NCBI RefSeq assembly: GCF_045310525.1
Contig: NZ_JBJHZY010000001.1
Location: 1,240,001 to 1,304,000, forward strand
Length of the DNA stretch: 64,000 nucleotides
Reading direction: 5' to 3'
Source: Clostridium_AT radicumherbarum
Lineage (GTDB): Bacteria > Bacillota > Clostridia > Clostridiales > Clostridiaceae
Below are positions 62,573 to 64,000 of the stretch, piece by piece (positions within the stretch are counted from its first letter, which is position 1; every line of letters begins with the position of its first letter). The position numbers and the translations under genes are program-made. Under the pieces are notes generated by a model that was not told the origin of the DNA, did not search any database, and saw nothing but the letters and a program-made list of their open reading frames with translations.

Positions 62573-63407
62573 AGCTAGAATAAATAAAGTAATAGACAGC
62601 AGTGTAGTTGATGGCCCAGGAAATAGAACAGCCATTTTCTTTCAAGGTTGTAATTTCAACTGCAAGTATTGCCATAATCCTGAAACAATTAATAATTGCA
62701 TAAATTGCAAAGAATGCGTCCCTAAGTGCCCGGTTCAGGCTCTTTCTGTAGTGGAAGGTAAAGTTCATTGGAATAAGGAAATTTGTATTGACTGTGATGC
62801 CTGTATAAAGGTATGCAGGTTTAATGCTTCTCCTAAAATACAAAACCTAAGTGTAGAGGAAGTAGTAAACCATATTAAAAAGAATATGCCCTTTATTCAA
62901 GGAATTACAACCTCTGGTGGGGAGTGCACTCTTCAGAAAGATTTCTTAATACCTTTATTTAAGGAAACCAGAAAGCTTGGACTTACTAATTTTATAGATT
63001 CAAATGGTTCCATAAAATTTTCTGATTATCCAGAGCTTATGGAGTATACTGATTCAGTAATGCTTGACGTTAAAGCCTTTGATAATGAGGAACACCTTGA
63101 CCTAACCTCAAAAGCTAATGAAATTGTTCTGGAAAATGCAAGATATTTAGCAAGTATAGGGAAATTGTTTGAAATAAGAACAGTAGTTATTGATAATTAT
63201 CTAAATAATAGAAAAACAGTTTATGAAATAACCAATATGCTTAAGGAATATCAAAAGGTTAGAGAAATAAGATATAAGATTATTAGATATAGACACTTTG
63301 GCGTTAGGGAAGAATATAAGAATATGAGGGCTCCTTCTGAAAATGAAATGAAGAATTTAAAGGAAATAGCTAATAATAATGGATTCTCTAATGTTTTGTT
63401 AGTTTAG
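62565..63407 (+). CDS. yjjW: YjjW-family glycyl radical enzyme activase
   Basis: This 280-residue radical SAM enzyme makes the glycyl radical on YjjI. The cluster Cys are in GCNFNCKYCHN (Cys29, 33, 36). Two ferredoxin-type 4Fe-4S clusters follow (CINCKECVPKCP and CIDCDACIKVCRF, about 46-85), then TTSGGECTLQKDF and the SAM-binding barrel. It overlaps yjjI by eight bases, so the two are translated together. Confidence 0.92.
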   Translation: MIKARINKVIDSSVVDGPGNRTAIFFQGCNFNCKYCHNPETINNCINCKECVPKCPVQALSVVEGKVHWNKEICIDCDACIKVCRFNASPKIQNLSVEEVVNHIKKNMPFIQGITTSGGECTLQKDFLIPLFKETRKLGLTNFIDSNGSIKFSDYPELMEYTDSVMLDVKAFDNEEHLDLTSKANEIVLENARYLASIGKLFEIRTVVIDNYLNNRKTVYEITNMLKEYQKVREIRYKIIRYRHFGVREEYKNMRAPSENEMKNLKEIANNNGFSNVLLV

Positions 63408-63445
63408 TTTCAAAGGTTATCATGTTATAAATAAATATTAAAATC

Positions 63446-63482
63446 AAAGAGTCTGCTATGGTGATTCCATAACAGACTCTTT
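63446..63482. terminator. bidirectional terminator between convergent genes
   Basis: A stem of about 15 bp with a one-base mismatch (AAAGAGTCTG-C-TATGG with CCATA-A-CAGACTCTTT) has A-rich and T-rich flanks. It serves yjjW and the MFS gene. Confidence 0.85.
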
Positions 63483-63538
63483 AATATTAAAATAAAATAT
63501 TAAAAGGACAGAAAAAATTATGCCTTTAAAAAGTAATA

Positions 63539-64000
63539 TCAGACTGTTCTTATTCTCATAGATAAAAACAAGTTAGCAATTGCAATTAGAGCAGCTAATA
63601 GGAAAACATATTCAAAGCCAAATCTTGCCCATAAGAGACCTCCGAAGAATGGTATGGTCATTGCTATTACATGATCAAAGCTTGTACCTGCAGACAAGGT
63701 GGGGGTAACGTCTTCTGGATGTACTGCTATTTTTTTTACGTAGGTAGATCTAGCCATTTCAACTACACTCATAGAATTATCAATTATATAACAGCCTGCA
63801 ATTATTATAACCGCTATATTTGATGAAAATAAATGAGAAGCAAAAGAGTAACCCATACAAATAACAATTAAAACGATGGCTTCTAGTGAAAGCACAAATC
63901 GTTCCCCTTTTATATCAATTGCGTTTCCAACGGCGGTTCTCGTTACTATACTCAAGGCAGCTATAATAAACCCTAGTACTGCAAAGGTAGGAGGATTAAG
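63539..64000 (-). CDS. MFS transporter, C-terminal part (cut by window edge)
   Basis: The minus-strand frame is open to the right edge; 15 more codons (LNPPTFAVLGFIIAA) precede the first possible start, a TTG at 63955, which lacks an RBS. So the gene extends beyond the window. Four or five membrane segments are visible, with SLEAIVLIVICMGYSFA and HVIAMTIPFFGGLLWARFGFEYVF, typical of the last helices of a major facilitator. The substrate is unknown. Confidence 0.75.
   Translation of the reverse strand, partial: LNPPTFAVLGFIIAALSIVTRTAVGNAIDIKGERFVLSLEAIVLIVICMGYSFASHLFSSNIAVIIIAGCYIIDNSMSVVEMARSTYVKKIAVHPEDVTPTLSAGTSFDHVIAMTIPFFGGLLWARFGFEYVFLLAALIAIANLFLSMRIRTV

Overview
The window comes from a low-GC, anaerobic, spore-forming Firmicute. 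It is most likely an amino-acid-fermenting member of Clostridium sensu lato. The evidence is: a selenium-dependent glycine reductase operon with two in-frame UGA codons, a glycine riboswitch, an S-box (SAM-I) riboswitch, Spo0E-like and SspH-like sporulation proteins, agr-type peptide quorum-sensing genes, HD-GYP proteins, a glycyl-radical enzyme with its activase, and strong AAGGAGG ribosome-binding sites with several TTG starts.

Layout. Bases 1-8.2 kb: end of a G5-domain protein, a MoxR/DUF58/transglutaminase operon, tRNA-Leu(CAG), a cell-wall amidase, a HAD phosphatase, TrmL and a DegV protein. 8.3-16.6 kb: a tandem glycine riboswitch and terminator, then grdX-trxB-trxA-grdE-grdA-grdB-grdC-grdD. 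This encodes the reductive half of Stickland fermentation (glycine to acetyl phosphate). 16.8-21.7 kb: a BMP-lipoprotein nucleoside-type ABC importer. 21.8-31 kb: rpoN, a CggR operator, cggR-gap-pgk-tpiA-gpmI-eno (lower glycolysis) and secG. 31-34.6 kb: rnr, smpB and ssrA, the trans-translation and RNA-decay set. 34.6-39.5 kb: a gamma carbonic anhydrase and a three-subunit molybdenum hydroxylase.

39.5-47.9 kb is an accessory, partly decayed region. It holds a small tyrosine recombinase, a Spo0E-like peptide, a truncated chemoreceptor start, an HD-GYP protein, two agr modules (agrD1-agrC-agrB1, then two membrane proteins-agrB2-agrD2) with no response regulator, and a GGDEF/HD-GYP gene split by a stop codon. 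48-56 kb: a PRD/EIIA regulator and a PTS operon of the ascorbate family with an SIS protein and three aldolases of different families, probably for a sugar acid. 56.2-58.5 kb: a SAM-riboswitch unit (aminotransferase plus MetQ). 58.6-64 kb: a LarA homologue, SspH, a Crp/Fnr regulator divergent from yjjI-yjjW, and part of an MFS transporter.

The strongest unexplained signal is a two-hairpin RNA element present as tandem pairs in two unrelated leaders, upstream of grdC (13675-13816) and of rnr (31104-31255). Its four copies share an invariant CC-TAAAT-GG tip and show compensatory base changes in both stems. The second most interesting part is the double agr locus, with a probable serine-based cyclic peptide and a kinase-less sensor-like protein.
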